DNA of 64,000 nt from an uncultured Oscillospiraceae bacterium (lineage in GTDB: Bacteria > Bacillota > Clostridia > Oscillospirales > Ruminococcaceae): positions 62,001 to 126,000 of the forward strand of contig CAKSIT010000007.1 in assembly GCA_934462925.1 (NCBI GenBank), given 5' to 3'. The notes below the pieces were generated by a model. The model did not search any database. It worked only from the letters and a program-made list of their open reading frames with translations, and was not told the DNA's origin. The position numbers were made by a program, and so were the translations under genes. Positions within the stretch are counted from its first letter, which is position 1. Every line of letters begins with the position of its first letter. Shown piece by piece: positions 8,125 through 15,867 of the stretch.

Positions 8125-9441
8125 ATGCAGTTAGTAGCAATTGTGGGCAGACCGAACGTCGGCAAGTCCACGTTATTCAATAAGCTTGTAGGCAAGCGGC
8201 TGTCTATTGTAGACGACAAGCCGGGCGTTACCCGCGACAGGATATACAGCCGCTGCGAGTGGCTCGACAGGGAGTTTATGCTGATAGACACAGGCGGCAT
8301 AGAGCCGAAAACCGACGACGTGATACTAGCGCAGATGCGCGAGCAGGCAATGCTTGCAATAGAGCGCGCGGACGCTATCATATTCGTAACGGACATAACA
8401 ACGGGCGTTACCGCCAACGACAAGGACGTGGCTTCCATGCTTATGCGCAGCGGAAAGCCCGTGGTGCTTGCGGTAAACAAGGTGGACGGCATAGGCGAGC
8501 CGCCGCCCGAGATTTACGAGTTCTACAGCTTAGGGCTTGGCGACCCGATTGCGGTGTCCTCCGTACACGGGCATGGCACGGGCGACCTGCTCGAGGCGGT
8601 GTTTGAGAACCTCCCGCCCGAAGAACCCGACCCCTACGACGAGGACGCGATAAAGGTTGCCGTAATAGGCAAGCCGAACGTTGGCAAGTCGTCGCTCATA
8701 AACTATATTGCGGGCGAGGAGCGCTCCATCGTGTCGGATATTGCAGGCACAACGCGCGACGCTATCGACAGCGAGGTAACGCGCGGCGAGGACAAGTACG
8801 TGTTTATAGACACCGCGGGAATGCGCAAAAAGGCAAAGGTCACGGAAAACATCGAGCATTTCAGCGTGCTGCGCGCGCTTATGGCGGTAGACAGAGCCGA
8901 CGTTTGCGTTATCGTTATAGACGCCACCGTAGGCTACACCGAGCAGGACAGCAAGGTTGCGGGCTATGCCCACGACAAGGGCAAGGCGTGCGTTATCGCC
9001 GTAAACAAGTGGGACGCCGTTGAGGACAAGACCGACAAGACCATGCAGGAGTTCACAAAGAAGCTCGAGTCGGACTTCTCGTTTATGAGCTATGCGCCGT
9101 TCGTGTTTATTTCCGCAAAGACGGGGCAGCGCGTTGAAAAGCTCTTTGAGCTTATAAAGGCGGTGCATGAGCAGCATGGCAAGAGAATATCCACGGGCGT
9201 GCTTAACGATATGCTGGCGTACGCTACCAGCCGCGTTCAGCCGCCGTCGGACAAGGGCAAGCGGCTTAAGCTCTACTATATGACGCAGGCCTCCACAAAC
9301 CCGCCGAATTTCGTTATATTCTGCAACAGCAAGGAGCTTTTCCACTACTCCTATCAGCGCTATATCGAAAATCAGATACGGGACACCTTCGGGCTTGACG
9401 CAACGCCGATAAAGATTTCCGTGCGCGAAAGAGGAGAATAA
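8125..9441 (+). CDS. der: Ribosome biogenesis GTPase Der (EngA)
   Basis: Der (438 residues, standard length) is an essential double-GTPase that acts in late 50S subunit maturation. The first G domain has GRPNVGKST, DTGG and NKVD. The second has GKPNVGKSS, DTAG and NKWD. The C-terminal KH-like domain follows (YMTQASTNPPNFVIFCN, then YLENQIR-like YIENQIRDTFGL). The SD is AGGAAAGG upstream of ATG 8125. It heads an operon with a membrane-protein gene, plsY and gpsA. The linkage der-plsY-gpsA is common in Firmicutes and ties ribosome maturation to membrane lipid synthesis only by transcription. Confidence 0.97.
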   Translation: MQLVAIVGRPNVGKSTLFNKLVGKRLSIVDDKPGVTRDRIYSRCEWLDREFMLIDTGGIEPKTDDVILAQMREQAMLAIERADAIIFVTDITTGVTANDKDVASMLMRSGKPVVLAVNKVDGIGEPPPEIYEFYSLGLGDPIAVSSVHGHGTGDLLEAVFENLPPEEPDPYDEDAIKVAVIGKPNVGKSSLINYIAGEERSIVSDIAGTTRDAIDSEVTRGEDKYVFIDTAGMRKKAKVTENIEHFSVLRALMAVDRADVCVIVIDATVGYTEQDSKVAGYAHDKGKACVIAVNKWDAVEDKTDKTMQEFTKKLESDFSFMSYAPFVFISAKTGQRVEKLFELIKAVHEQHGKRISTGVLNDMLAYATSRVQPPSDKGKRLKLYYMTQASTNPPNFVIFCNSKELFHYSYQRYIENQIRDTFGLDATPIKISVRERGE

Positions 9442-9972
9442 ATGAAAGCGATACTGCGCGACTTTTTTCGCTCGAATCTGTCCTTGTTGATAAGAGAGGC
9501 GCTTATAACGGCGGTATGCGCCGTATGCCTTGCCTTAACGGGAATGTACTCGCGCGAAAACACACGCATTGCGGCGATAGTGATAACGGCGTTTATGGCG
9601 CTCACGGTGCTGCGCTCGCTCGCGCAGGTGCTGGTGATTTCTCCGTGCGCGTTCAGAAAGCGGCTGGCGGAGCTAACCGAGTCGGAGCGCGCGGAGGTGC
9701 TTGACGGATACCCGAAAGCGCTTGATTTTGGCGGCAGGCGGGTATACAGGAAAAGCGGGCTGCTGCTGTTCTTTGCGGACAGAAAGCTGCGCCTGCTGCG
9801 CTTTCGTGACATAAAGAGCGCGGAGCTTACCGCGAGGGGAGTTTTGCTGAACGTGGGCGGCAAAAAGCTGCTTATGCGCGCAGCCCCCGACGAATCTCCC
9901 GAGCTTATCCTGCGAATGCTGAGGATAAACAGCCCCGAGCCGGCTGCGGCAGCCGCGGGGAAAGAGAAATAA
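9442..9972 (+). CDS. Small membrane protein of unknown function
   Basis: A 176-residue protein that starts immediately after the der stop codon, so it depends on der translation. Two hydrophobic helices are visible (about residues 17-35 and 42-60), followed by a cytosolic-looking C-terminal domain of about 110 residues with short beta strands and many Arg/Lys (RRVYRKSGLLLFFADRKLRLLRF). That layout resembles small bacterial PH-like or YcxB-like membrane proteins, but no family can be assigned with certainty. The tail is Ala/Pro-rich. Its position between der and plsY suggests a housekeeping rather than accessory origin. Confidence 0.6.
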   Translation: MKAILRDFFRSNLSLLIREALITAVCAVCLALTGMYSRENTRIAAIVITAFMALTVLRSLAQVLVISPCAFRKRLAELTESERAEVLDGYPKALDFGGRRVYRKSGLLLFFADRKLRLLRFRDIKSAELTARGVLLNVGGKKLLMRAAPDESPELILRMLRINSPEPAAAAAGKEK

Positions 9973-10030
9973 AGCGCGGCGGTTTCCGCGCGCAATAACG
10001 TAACATAAAGACAAAACAGAGGACAACGCT

Positions 10031-10693
10031 ATGAAATGGATATGCAGCCTTATAATGCTCGTCGTGCCGTACCTGCTCGGCGGGATAAACACATCAATAA
10101 TCGTTACAAGGCTTAAGACGGGCAAGGACATACGCACAATGGGCAGCGGCAACGCGGGGCTTACAAACACCCTGCGCACGCAGGGCAAGGGCGCTGCGGC
10201 GCTTGTGCTGCTGGGCGACGTTGCAAAGGCGGTATGCGCTGTGCTGTTGGTGCGGCTGGCATACCGGCTGCTTGCGGGCGTAGACATCTCCGACCCCGCC
10301 TCTGAAATGACGTGGGTGGAGTACGTTGCGGCGTTTATGGCGGTAGTGGGGCATATATTCCCCGTGTACTATGGCTTTAAGGGCGGCAAGGGCGCGCTTG
10401 CGGCGATAAGCGCTATATTCGTGCTGGACTGGAAAAGCGCGTGCGTGCTGCTCGCGGTGTTCGCGGTGCTTGTGGGAATCACGCGGTACGTTTCGCTCGG
10501 AAGCTGCGCGGCTTCGGTGGTGTTTTGCATTTCAACGGCGCTTTTCGGGCATTTTGTGGACCACGACCCGTCCTATATCGTAAACGCGATAATAGGCGCG
10601 TTTATGGGCGGGCTTATAATATTCATGCACAGGAGCAATATAAAAAGGCTCGTTACGCACACCGAAAAGAAGCTCGGGGAGCATTCGGACTGA
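10031..10693 (+). CDS. plsY: Acyl-phosphate:glycerol-3-phosphate acyltransferase PlsY
   Basis: PlsY moves the acyl group from acyl-phosphate to glycerol-3-phosphate, giving lysophosphatidic acid, the first step of phospholipid synthesis. The 220-residue integral membrane protein has the expected three conserved loops: GSGNAGLTNTLRTQGK (motif 1), GHIFPVYYGFKGGKGALA (motif 2), and the R/H-containing segment near the end (FMHRSNIKRL). Several transmembrane helices are obvious. Its substrate is made by GpsA, encoded just downstream (104 nt), so the two genes supply consecutive steps. Confidence 0.95.
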   Translation: MKWICSLIMLVVPYLLGGINTSIIVTRLKTGKDIRTMGSGNAGLTNTLRTQGKGAAALVLLGDVAKAVCAVLLVRLAYRLLAGVDISDPASEMTWVEYVAAFMAVVGHIFPVYYGFKGGKGALAAISAIFVLDWKSACVLLAVFAVLVGITRYVSLGSCAASVVFCISTALFGHFVDHDPSYIVNAIIGAFMGGLIIFMHRSNIKRLVTHTEKKLGEHSD

Positions 10694-10797
10694 GCGGCGC
10701 GGAGCTTTTGGCAATACCTTAAGGCTTCACCGCGCTAAGACCGCGCCGCATTATCGGGCGGCGGGCGGTGCAGCACCAAATCAAAGGAGCGTATCTC

Positions 10798-11799
10798 ATG
10801 GCAAAAATTACTATACTGGGCTGCGGCTACGGCACGGCTCTCGGCGTACTTTTCACCACCTACGGACACGAGGTGATAACGTGGACAAAATTCGAGGAGG
10901 AGGCGCAGGAGCTTCTGCGCGAGCGCGAGCATAAGCGCCTGCTCAAGGGCGTTAAGCTGCCCGCGGCGCTTGGCGTCACCACAGACCCTAAGTGCGTTTC
11001 GGGCGCGGATATAGTTATCGTGTGCATTCCCTCCCCCGTATTCCGCGAGGCGGTGAGAACGGTAGCGCCGTATGTCGGCAGGGATACCGTTGTAATAAAC
11101 GCCAGCAAGGGGCTTGAAGCGGACACGGGTCTGCGCCTGTCCGAGATAATAAGGCAGGAGCTGCCGAACAACCGCGTGGCGGTAATCACAGGGCCGTGTC
11201 ATGCGGAGGAGATAGCGCGCCTTGTACCCACCACAGAGGTAAGCGCGGGCTACGACGAGGGTACGGCGGAGTATATCCAGCGCACGCTTTCCAACGAGCG
11301 CTACCGCATATATGTGAACGACGACGTTGCGGGCTGCGAGCTTGGCGGCGTGCTTAAAAACCCGATAGCGCTCGGCTGCGGCATTGCGCGCGGCATGGGG
11401 CTTGGCGACAACACCGTGGCGGCGCTCATGACGCGCGGCATGACGGAGATAACGCGCCTTGGCGTGGCGCTCGGCGCAAACTGGAAGACCTTTACGGGCA
11501 TGGCGGGCATAGGCGACCTTATCGTAACGTGTACCTCGCAGCACTCGCGCAATTACCGCGCGGGCTGCCTTATCGGGCAGGGCGTACCCGCAGCGCAGGC
11601 CGTGGCGCAGGTAGGCACGGTAGAGGGCTACATCAACAGCAGAACGGCGTTCCGCCTTGCAAGGGAAAAGGGCATAGACACGCCGATAATCGAGCAGATA
11701 GTGAACATCTGCTACCACGGCAGCGACCCGCAGGAGAGCATTTCCGCGCTTATGACGCGCGAGAGCAAGCACGAGCGCGAGGTATTCTGGACGGATTAA
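10798..11799 (+). CDS. gpsA: Glycerol-3-phosphate dehydrogenase [NAD(P)+] GpsA
   Basis: GpsA reduces dihydroxyacetone phosphate to sn-glycerol-3-phosphate for phospholipid synthesis. The protein is 333 residues. The N-terminal Rossmann motif is ILGCGYGTALGVLF (GxGxxGTAL pattern, slightly altered). Other family blocks are SKGLE, GPCHAEEIA, LGGVLKNPIALGCGIARG with the catalytic Lys, and GMAGIGDLIVTCTSQHSRNYRAG. ATG 10798 has SD AAGGAG (10784-10789); a GTG at 10768 is unlikely. A strong bidirectional terminator hairpin begins right after the stop. Confidence 0.96.
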   Translation: MAKITILGCGYGTALGVLFTTYGHEVITWTKFEEEAQELLREREHKRLLKGVKLPAALGVTTDPKCVSGADIVIVCIPSPVFREAVRTVAPYVGRDTVVINASKGLEADTGLRLSEIIRQELPNNRVAVITGPCHAEEIARLVPTTEVSAGYDEGTAEYIQRTLSNERYRIYVNDDVAGCELGGVLKNPIALGCGIARGMGLGDNTVAALMTRGMTEITRLGVALGANWKTFTGMAGIGDLIVTCTSQHSRNYRAGCLIGQGVPAAQAVAQVGTVEGYINSRTAFRLAREKGIDTPIIEQIVNICYHGSDPQESISALMTRESKHEREVFWTD

Positions 11800-11850
11800 G
11801 TGTTTTTTGCCCCGGGAAGCCCGTGGCAAAAAAGTTATTTCAACAAGCTG
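11798..11850 (+). repeat. Terminator-like dispersed palindromic repeat, short copy
   Basis: TTTTTTGCCCCGGG and its near-complement ending GGCAAAAAA form a hairpin flanked by T- and A-tracts, so it can terminate transcription in both directions and probably ends gpsA. The sequence from AAGTGTTTTTTGCC to TTATTTCAA plus CAAGCTG is an inverted, internally shortened copy of the element at 22710-22798: about 33 bases around the GCCCGC/GCGGGC hairpin are absent here. This marks it as a member of a dispersed family rather than a private terminator. Confidence 0.7.
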
Positions 11851-11862
11851 ATTATTACTGCA

Positions 11863-11883
11863 CCGCGCAAGGCTTCTGCGCGG
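11863..11883 (+). other. Leader hairpin upstream of the Abi/HEPN gene
   Basis: CCGCGCA (11863-11869) pairs perfectly with TGCGCGG (11877-11883) around a 7-nt loop, 12 nt before the SD (AAGGGAGGG) of the Abi gene. It could be a 5' UTR structure or part of a small RNA; the sequence does not show which. Confidence 0.4.
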
Positions 11884-11907
11884 CGCAGCCGTATTAAGGG
11901 AGGGCTT

Positions 11908-12777
11908 ATGCCGCAGAAGATTCCCGCGACAGCGGACGAACAGATAAAAAAGCTGCGCGAGCGCGGATGCGTTATTGAAAACGAGCAGCTTGTGCGCGAC
12001 ACGCTCAGGTACATCAACTACTTTCGCCTTGCAAACTACTTCGAGCCGTTTTCGGTGTCGAAGCGCCGCTACGAGGACGGCACGACCTTTGAGAAGATAC
12101 TGCGCATATACGAGCTTGACCGAAAGCTGCGCAGCATTCTTATCGCCGCGCTTGAGGAGATAGAGATATCGCTGCGCGCGGCGGTATCTAACTTCCACGC
12201 GCTGAAATACGGGGCGCTTGGCTACATGAACAGCTCTACCTTTTCGCACGCGCATAACCACTCGAGCTTCATGTCAAAGGTAAAGCACCTTATCGAGGTG
12301 AACGAGGACCGCGAGTTCGTGCGGCACTACAACACCAAATATTCGGGCTGCTTTCCGCTGTGGGTGGCAATGGAGCTTTTCAGCTTTGGCACGCTTGCGT
12401 TCTTTTACAAGGATATGCACACCTCCGACAAAAAAACGCTTGCGGAGGAGTACTACGGCTGCACGGCTTCGGAGCTTGATAATTGGATATTCTGCCTGAA
12501 CGAGCTGCGCAACTACTGCGCGCACTACAACCGCCTTTACGGCAACCGCTTCCCTGTTGACCCCAAAACGCCGCAGGGGCTGGACGTAACGCTTAAAAAC
12601 GACGTTTTCGGCTATATTATGGTGATGAAGCAGCTTTACCACAGCCATGAAAACTGGAACGAGCGCATAGTAAAGCCCGTTTCAAGGCTGCTCAGGAAAA
12701 ACGAGGATATTGTAAGGCTTTCAGACCTCGGCTTCCCCGATGAGTGGGCGGAGTACATTGCGTTTAAGACGGAATAA
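11908..12777 (+). CDS. Abi family (Abi_2) HEPN protein, putative RNase effector
   Basis: A 289-residue cytosolic protein of the AbiD/AbiF type (Abi_2). The family blocks are visible: the N-terminal YINYFRLANYFEPF segment (residues 36-49), the helix ELDRKLRSILIAALEEIEISLRAAVSNFHALKYG, and the HEPN catalytic motif RNYCAH (R201, H206; R-X4-H). HEPN proteins of this family are metal-independent RNases that cause phage-triggered growth arrest; AbiF relatives have been proposed as ancestors of Cas13 and can pair with a small RNA. ATG 11908 follows SD AAGGGAGGG, so the in-frame start at 11800 is not used. A TerB-domain gene follows after 28 nt. Function in this organism is inferred. Confidence 0.85.
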   Translation: MPQKIPATADEQIKKLRERGCVIENEQLVRDTLRYINYFRLANYFEPFSVSKRRYEDGTTFEKILRIYELDRKLRSILIAALEEIEISLRAAVSNFHALKYGALGYMNSSTFSHAHNHSSFMSKVKHLIEVNEDREFVRHYNTKYSGCFPLWVAMELFSFGTLAFFYKDMHTSDKKTLAEEYYGCTASELDNWIFCLNELRNYCAHYNRLYGNRFPVDPKTPQGLDVTLKNDVFGYIMVMKQLYHSHENWNERIVKPVSRLLRKNEDIVRLSDLGFPDEWAEYIAFKTE

Positions 12778-12805
12778 GGAGGATTATGCCGCAGGGGGTG
12801 ACGTT

Positions 12806-14875
12806 ATGGCAGGCTTTAAGCTTTTTATCGACACGCAGGGAAAAAGCGTAGACGAGATAAAAAAGGGCATACGCGCGCTGCTGGAGCGCCGCGGCGAAGC
12901 GCCCGAGCCGTCCGCCGCGCAGGACGATGAACCCGCGGACGAGGGCGAGCTTGCGCGCCGCGAGTTAATCCGCACGAAAATAGCGAATATTGCTGAGCGC
13001 GCCCGCGAGGAGGCGCAGCAGTCCGAGGAGCGCCTGCCCGAAGAACGCCTGCATGAGGAGCATATTCCCGCCGAGAGCGCCCCGCGCGGATACGCCGCGC
13101 AGAAAATACCCCCGCGCGCCGCGCGCGAGGATATAAGCTATGTCCCCAAAAAGCCGCAGACCCTGCGCGGCGACGAGCTTGCCTTTGCGCCCGACCTTTT
13201 CCCGATAAAGATGTCCGAGTGGGACAGGGAGATAAACGCGAAAATCACCGAAATGCGCTCGCTTAACGAGGTGTTTTACAACGGCTTTCTGGTAAAGCAG
13301 TGCGCGCAGATAAGCATGGTAAGGCAGGGCGAGTTTCTGTGCGCGCTTACTGACAGCTACGAACACCGCGCGTTCTGCGGGATACAGCGCCCGATTTACG
13401 GCGCAATGTCCAACTCGCAGCTGCGCACGTTTATTACGTGGCGCACAAAGGCGCGCAAGGGCGTGTACGAGGTGACAGACCCGCCCTACGTTATGCTCTA
13501 CTGTTACGAGCTTCTCAATAAGATAGGAGTGATGTCCTCTGCGGAAGCGTTCGCACGGCTTATGGAGGTAAGCGAACGCTGCGGCGGCTTCGCGCCCGAG
13601 GTAAAGAAGCTCATGCCGCGCTGGCTTAAGGACTTTTACGCGTTCAACGACATTACCGCGCAGTACCCCGACATCTCGCAGTGCCTTAAAACAAGCGGCG
13701 GGCTTTACAACGACGAGGCGGCGCTGCTGCGCAAGGACTACGAGGGCAGGCTCGGGTATCTTATGGAGAACTCCGCGTACGACGTTAAGGGCAGCGCGTT
13801 TTTTTCGCAGGAAACGCAGCCCCTGCTCGACGGCGCGGCGGGCGCTGCGCTTAAGGCGCTTGACGGGTGGCTTGGCGAGCGCGGGATATCTCTTTTCGAG
13901 CTTATATGCGGCAAGCTTAAAAAGCAATACGGTTGGGAGGCGTTTTCGGGCGCGTATGTCAATCTCGACCGCATGGACGGCTTCCGCGAGGTTAAGATAA
14001 ACGAGGTGGAGCGCTACTGCATGAAGCGCGGCGAACCTGTGCTTGAGTGCTTTGAAGCTTCGCCCTACCGCGGCTTTATAGGGTATGTGCTAAAGCGCGT
14101 TGAATCCGTGCTGCGCCGCATGACGGGCTTCAGGCACAAGATAACGCCGAGCGAGAATATGCTGCTTGCGGACGTTCGCAACCGCGAAAAGCTTGCGGCG
14201 GCGGTTAAAGACCCCGCGTTCGGCGCTTGTATAGACGAAGCTGCGGAGCGCTGGTGCGCTGAACGCGGCATAGCGCCGCCCGTGAAGGAAAAGCGCGCGC
14301 GAAAGGCCGCCGCGGAATCGGACGAGCCCGTGCAGCCCGTGCGCGTGGAGATAGACGTAAGCAGGCTCTCCCGCATACGCGAGGAGTCCGACGAGATAGC
14401 AAAGCGCCTTATAATCGAGGACGAGGGGCTGCCCGCCGAGGAAATAGAGCGCCTTGCGGGGCAGGTGGACGCCGACGACTACAGCGAGCGCGTTTTCGCC
14501 GCGCAGGAGAACGCGGAGGACTGCCGCCCCGAGGCTGCCGCAGAAACGGGCGAAACGGCAGGCGCGGCAAACGCTCCCAAAGCCGCCTGTACGGGCGTAC
14601 AGCCCGCGCCGAGCTATGATTTTTCGGAGCTGCCCGCGGTATGGCGGGGCTTTGCGCAGGCGCTTGACGAGCCGCAGCTTGCCGTGCTTGCGGCGCTTAC
14701 GCGTGGTACGGCGGAGGACGTGTGCCGCAGCAGGGGGCTTTTCCCCGAGATGGTGTACGAACAGATAAACACCGCCGCGCTTGACGCTATGGGCGATATC
14801 GTGATAGAGGGCGGCGAGCTTATCCCCGACTATGAGCGGGAGATAAAGAAGATAGCGAAACTCGCGGATATATAG
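12806..14875 (+). CDS. TerB_N / TerB_C domain protein
   Basis: A 689-residue soluble protein. After a charged, disordered N-terminus (about residues 25-115) comes a TerB_N domain (about 150-330), with the recognisable run FCGIQRPIYG, FITWRTKARKGVYEV and YVMLYCYELLNKIGV. A variable helical middle and an acidic linker follow. The C-terminal TerB_C domain ends with EMVYEQINTAALDAMGDIVIE and PDYEREIKKIAKL. TerB_N/C proteins were linked by comparative genomics to stress and antiviral contexts, but no biochemical activity is established. ATG 12806 has SD AGGGGGTG at good spacing. It probably shares a transcript with the Abi/HEPN gene, forming a candidate two-gene module. Confidence 0.8.
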   Translation: MAGFKLFIDTQGKSVDEIKKGIRALLERRGEAPEPSAAQDDEPADEGELARRELIRTKIANIAERAREEAQQSEERLPEERLHEEHIPAESAPRGYAAQKIPPRAAREDISYVPKKPQTLRGDELAFAPDLFPIKMSEWDREINAKITEMRSLNEVFYNGFLVKQCAQISMVRQGEFLCALTDSYEHRAFCGIQRPIYGAMSNSQLRTFITWRTKARKGVYEVTDPPYVMLYCYELLNKIGVMSSAEAFARLMEVSERCGGFAPEVKKLMPRWLKDFYAFNDITAQYPDISQCLKTSGGLYNDEAALLRKDYEGRLGYLMENSAYDVKGSAFFSQETQPLLDGAAGAALKALDGWLGERGISLFELICGKLKKQYGWEAFSGAYVNLDRMDGFREVKINEVERYCMKRGEPVLECFEASPYRGFIGYVLKRVESVLRRMTGFRHKITPSENMLLADVRNREKLAAAVKDPAFGACIDEAAERWCAERGIAPPVKEKRARKAAAESDEPVQPVRVEIDVSRLSRIREESDEIAKRLIIEDEGLPAEEIERLAGQVDADDYSERVFAAQENAEDCRPEAAAETGETAGAANAPKAACTGVQPAPSYDFSELPAVWRGFAQALDEPQLAVLAALTRGTAEDVCRSRGLFPEMVYEQINTAALDAMGDIVIEGGELIPDYEREIKKIAKLADI

Positions 14876-14880
14876 CGATA

Positions 14881-14920
14881 CCCCCGCAAAAGGGCTGTTC
14901 CTTTGCGGGGGCATAATTTT
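14881..14920. terminator. Convergent terminator between TerB gene and cwlD
   Basis: CCCCCGCAAA (14881-14890) pairs with TTTGCGGGGG (14902-14911); CATAATTTT follows on the plus strand. It probably serves the TerB gene and may also stop cwlD transcription. Confidence 0.75.
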
Positions 14921-14921
14921 G

Positions 14922-15668
14922 TCAGAAATCGAGCGTTCCCGCAAACTCGTCGGAAAGCTCCTCGGTCGCTTCTATAAACTCGATAACGCCGCCCCATATG
15001 GTGAACGCCACCTGCTGGCGGTATTCGTCCGTTGCGAGCTTCTGCTCCTCGTCGGGGTTGGACAAAAAGCCGCACTCTATCATAAGAGATGGGTTGGGGT
15101 TGGATTTTAGCAGGAAAAGCTCGCTGCCGGAGAGCTTTATCTCGCGGTCGTTGCCCGTTTGCAGGGCGGCAAAGCGGTTTTGCATTATCTGCGCTAGCGT
15201 GCGGTTGTCGGGGTTATTGTCGTTGTAGAACATCTGCGCGCCGAAATACTGCGGGTCGGTGTAGTTGTTCTGGTGAATGCACAGGAAAATGCTATCGGGG
15301 TACTTCTGCACTATTTCAAGGCGGTTATCCATGTCGGAGAGCTTTTGGTTGCGTATGCCCTCAACGCCCGCGTCGTATATGGAGATGTCCTCGTCGCGCG
15401 TCAGCACCACCTCGAAGCCCGAAAGCTCCAGCATATCCCGCAGCTTTAGCACGATAGAAAGGTTCACGTCCTTTTCAAGCAGCCCGCTTTTGCCAACCGC
15501 GCCCGAGTCCAGCCCGCCGTGTCCCGCGTCAAGCACGATAACGGGCTTTTCTGCGGCGGGGACGTTAGCGGGCAGCGCGCGCTCCGTCACCCGCGCGCAC
15601 ACCGCAAGCAGCACAAAGCACCCTATCATAGCGGCGGTAAGCCGTATTGATTTCTTGTTGAGCTTCAT
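14922..15668 (-). CDS. cwlD: N-acetylmuramoyl-L-alanine amidase, CwlD-like
   Basis: A zinc amidase (Amidase_3) of 248 residues with an N-terminal membrane anchor (about residues 9-27). Zinc and catalytic blocks are intact: DAGHGGLDSGAVG, the Glu in LLEKDVNLS, CIHQNNY with the second His, and MIECGFLSNPDE with the catalytic Glu. Size and the GAQMFYNDNN segment match CwlD, the enzyme that with PdaA makes muramic delta-lactam in spore cortex. Other membrane-anchored Amidase_3 proteins cannot be excluded. The start at 15668 has SD GGAGG. It stands alone on the minus strand. Confidence 0.8.
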   Translation of the reverse strand: MKLNKKSIRLTAAMIGCFVLLAVCARVTERALPANVPAAEKPVIVLDAGHGGLDSGAVGKSGLLEKDVNLSIVLKLRDMLELSGFEVVLTRDEDISIYDAGVEGIRNQKLSDMDNRLEIVQKYPDSIFLCIHQNNYTDPQYFGAQMFYNDNNPDNRTLAQIMQNRFAALQTGNDREIKLSGSELFLLKSNPNPSLMIECGFLSNPDEEQKLATDEYRQQVAFTIWGGVIEFIEATEELSDEFAGTLDF

Positions 15669-15765
15669 TGTAAGACCTCCGTTTGTTCGTCTTTGTCCAA
15701 TGTATATGTCGCGGCGCGGACAAATATTCCCGCCGCGCGCCAAACGGTAAAATTTGCGCAAATCG

Positions 15766-15794
15766 TTGACAAGCGGTAAAAAATGCTATATAAT
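15766..15794 (+). promoter_or_regulatory. Consensus SigA promoter of the zinc-ribbon protein gene
   Basis: TTGACA (15766-15771), 17-nt spacer, TATAAT (15789-15794): a perfect match to consensus, about 73 nt before the ATG at 15868. Confidence 0.9.
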
Positions 15795-15867
15795 AAAATA
15801 GGGTAAGTATACGCATACTGCCCTAAAAAGGAAAAGGAAAACGGCCATACTCGAAAGGATTTGTACT

